Below, in pieces: positions 9,065 to 10,588 of a stretch of 10,588 nt of DNA. The position numbers and the translations under genes were made by a program. The stretch's first letter is position 1. The number at the start of each line of letters is the position of its first letter. The notes below the pieces were generated by a model. The model did not search any database and was not told the origin of the DNA. It saw only the letters and a program-made list of their open reading frames with translations. Source of the stretch: Bryobacterales bacterium (GTDB lineage: Bacteria > Acidobacteriota > Terriglobia > Bryobacterales > Bryobacteraceae); the NCBI GenBank assembly GCA_025353235.1, contig JANXQZ010000323.1:1-10588 (forward strand), given 5' to 3'.

Positions 9065-10588
9065 GTGAGAGTTTGCGTAATCGCCACATTGTTGGCTTCG
9101 GCGTCCCTGTTGCTCGCGGCGGAGAAAAGGGCCGCGCAGCTTTATAAGGAAGCTCAAAAGGCTGAAAAAGCCGGCGAAATCACGAAAGCGTATATCCTCT
9201 ATTCCGAAGCGGCACTGAAGGATCCGGCAAATCCCCAAATATGGGGCAAGGCACAGTCGATGCGACCCGCAGCCGCCAGCCCTAACGTTACAATCAATCC
9301 AGGTTCGCCCAAGGAAGCCACTCTAGAACCTGACTCCTCCATCGTTGGTTCCATCACCGAACTAGACATCGCGGAAACCAGAAGGCTCCTGCCGCCTCCC
9401 GAACTGAAAGGAACTCCTGGAACCAAAGACTTCGATCTCAAGGGCGACTCCAAACAACTATTCGAAGAGGTGGCAAAGGCTTTTGGGCTGGGGGTGATCT
9501 TCGATGCTGGCTACCAGCCCAAGACAACTCTGCGGCTCCAGCTTACTGAAGCAGATTATCGCGATGCCATGCGGGCGGTGGAAGCTGCCAGCGATTCTTT
9601 TGCGATTCCGGTGAGTTCCCACCAGATGCTGATCGCCAACGATACGGCACAAAAGCGAACGGAACTGGACAGAACTATCGCTATCGTGATCCCGGCTCCG
9701 GAGCCGTTTGCCGTTCAGGAGCTGCAGGAAATCGCGACTGGGATTCGAGGCACGCTGGACATTCAGCGCATAACGGTGGACTACCAGCGACGTCTGATTA
9801 TGATCCGCGACCACGTATCGAAGGTTCGCATGGCCGAAAAGCTGCTGCGCGACCTCATGCAGCCGCGGCCCATGGTAGCCGTGGAAGTGGAGTTGATGAC
9901 CACCGATGAAACTTCTTCGCTATCCTATGGGCTGTCTCTACCCGACTCTCTGGCCCTGGTATGGTTCGGTCATAGTTCCATTCTGTCCGCCGTCTACCCG
10001 GCGGGTTTTGCGAATTTTCTTGGGTTCGGCGGAGGCAAGAGCGTAATCGGGCTTGGGGTGACGAATGCCAGTTTGTTCCTGAACGTAAGCAAATCCAACT
10101 CGCAGACAGTGCTTCGCTCGGAGATTATTACTTCCGATGGGCAAGCCGCCTCACTCCACGTCGGCGATAAGTATCCGATCGTGACCAACCTCTATCTGGG
10201 AACAACCACGGGCACCGGACCCACCTATACCCCTCCGCCCAGCTTCACCTTCGAGGATCTCGGGCTGTTGCTTAAGGTCACGCCGCATGTGCATGGCCTG
10301 GACGAGATGACCTTGGAAGTTGAGTCGGAATTCAAGCTGTTGGGGAGCCAGTCCGTGGACGGGATTCCGGTAGTGTCAAACCGAAAGTTTCAATCGAAGG
10401 TTCGCATCCGCAATGGTGAGTGGGCGATTCTTTCCGGACTGATGACAGAATCGGAATCGAAGACCATTTCGGGAATCGCAGGTTTATCGGTAGTTCCCGT
10501 GCTGCGAAACAACAAGGGGAATCGCAATCGGGGGGAGACGCTGATCGTTCTTAAACCCCATCTGCTCAATCTGCCCCCTACCGAAACA
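9065..10588 (+). CDS. Secreted TPR plus secretin-family protein (GspD/PilQ-like), 3'-truncated by the window edge
   Basis: The frame is open from the proposed GTG at 9065 to the window end (508 codons, no stop). Residues 1-~19 (VRVCVIATLLASASLLLAA) form a Sec-type signal peptide. Residues ~20-60 resemble one TPR unit (AAQLYKEAQKAEKAGEITKA...SEAALKDPANPQIW). Residues ~121-195 look like a secretin N0/STN domain (KDFDLKGDSKQLFEEVAKAF), and ~203-265 a second N-type domain. From ~268 comes the secretin core: QPRPMVAVEVELMTTDE, then FTFEDLGLLLKVTPHVHG, NGEWAILSGLMTESESKTIS and ETLIVLKPHLL at the end. Secretins form outer-membrane rings for type II secretion, type IV pili and related machines; which one applies here cannot be told. 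The usual 'VPxLGxxPxLGxLF' signature is reduced to GLSVVPVLRNN (473-483). The start is inferred from the signal peptide; no clear Shine-Dalgarno is seen, and the frame stays open upstream. Confidence 0.85.
   Translation, partial: MRVCVIATLLASASLLLAAEKRAAQLYKEAQKAEKAGEITKAYILYSEAALKDPANPQIWGKAQSMRPAAASPNVTINPGSPKEATLEPDSSIVGSITELDIAETRRLLPPPELKGTPGTKDFDLKGDSKQLFEEVAKAFGLGVIFDAGYQPKTTLRLQLTEADYRDAMRAVEAASDSFAIPVSSHQMLIANDTAQKRTELDRTIAIVIPAPEPFAVQELQEIATGIRGTLDIQRITVDYQRRLIMIRDHVSKVRMAEKLLRDLMQPRPMVAVEVELMTTDETSSLSYGLSLPDSLALVWFGHSSILSAVYPAGFANFLGFGGGKSVIGLGVTNASLFLNVSKSNSQTVLRSEIITSDGQAASLHVGDKYPIVTNLYLGTTTGTGPTYTPPPSFTFEDLGLLLKVTPHVHGLDEMTLEVESEFKLLGSQSVDGIPVVSNRKFQSKVRIRNGEWAILSGLMTESESKTISGIAGLSVVPVLRNNKGNRNRGETLIVLKPHLLNLPPTET

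Overview
The window reads as a chromosomal segment of a moderately GC-rich bacterium. Gene content and protein style suggest an acidobacterium of the Koribacter/Terriglobia type: a zinc-ribbon/TM protein remnant, a small tudor-like protein, a TPR-secretin, and a DUF4071-like protein opening with MRPICF. That assignment rests on recognition, not on a search.

Region 1 (1-4993) is the NADPH-dependent glutamate synthase operon. The large subunit gltB lacks its 5' end, which lies outside the window. gltD follows with an 8-base overlap and its own Shine-Dalgarno. Together they encode the enzyme that makes glutamate from glutamine and 2-oxoglutarate.

Region 2 (4994-6420) is a zone of decay. About 1 kb holds no intact gene. 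It does contain a recognisable broken gene (about 5244-5888) for a double zinc-ribbon plus one-TM protein, with a frameshift between its two CxxC knuckles and two in-frame stops. Next comes an intact hicB-like antitoxin gene (6020-6220), then a hicA-like toxin frame (6217-6420) that matches the family along its whole length but carries one TAG at codon 30.

Region 3 (6424-8656) holds a zinc-dependent medium-chain alcohol dehydrogenase, three bases after the hicA frame and in the same reading frame. Convergent to it, with a 23-base tail overlap, is a 451-residue protein. It joins an N-terminal nucleoside 2-deoxyribosyltransferase-like domain to a C-terminal TPR-type region (the DUF4071/TRAFs-binding, or TPR-S, family). 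This architecture has been linked in the literature to bacterial conflict and signalling systems and is the most interesting intact gene here.

Region 4 (8657-10588) starts with a short divergent promoter region. It is followed by a 76-residue protein with a small beta-barrel resembling the C-terminal domain of PcrA/UvrD helicases, then a secreted TPR plus secretin-family protein that runs off the window end.

No rRNA, tRNA, CRISPR array, insertion sequence or convincing Rho-independent terminator was seen.
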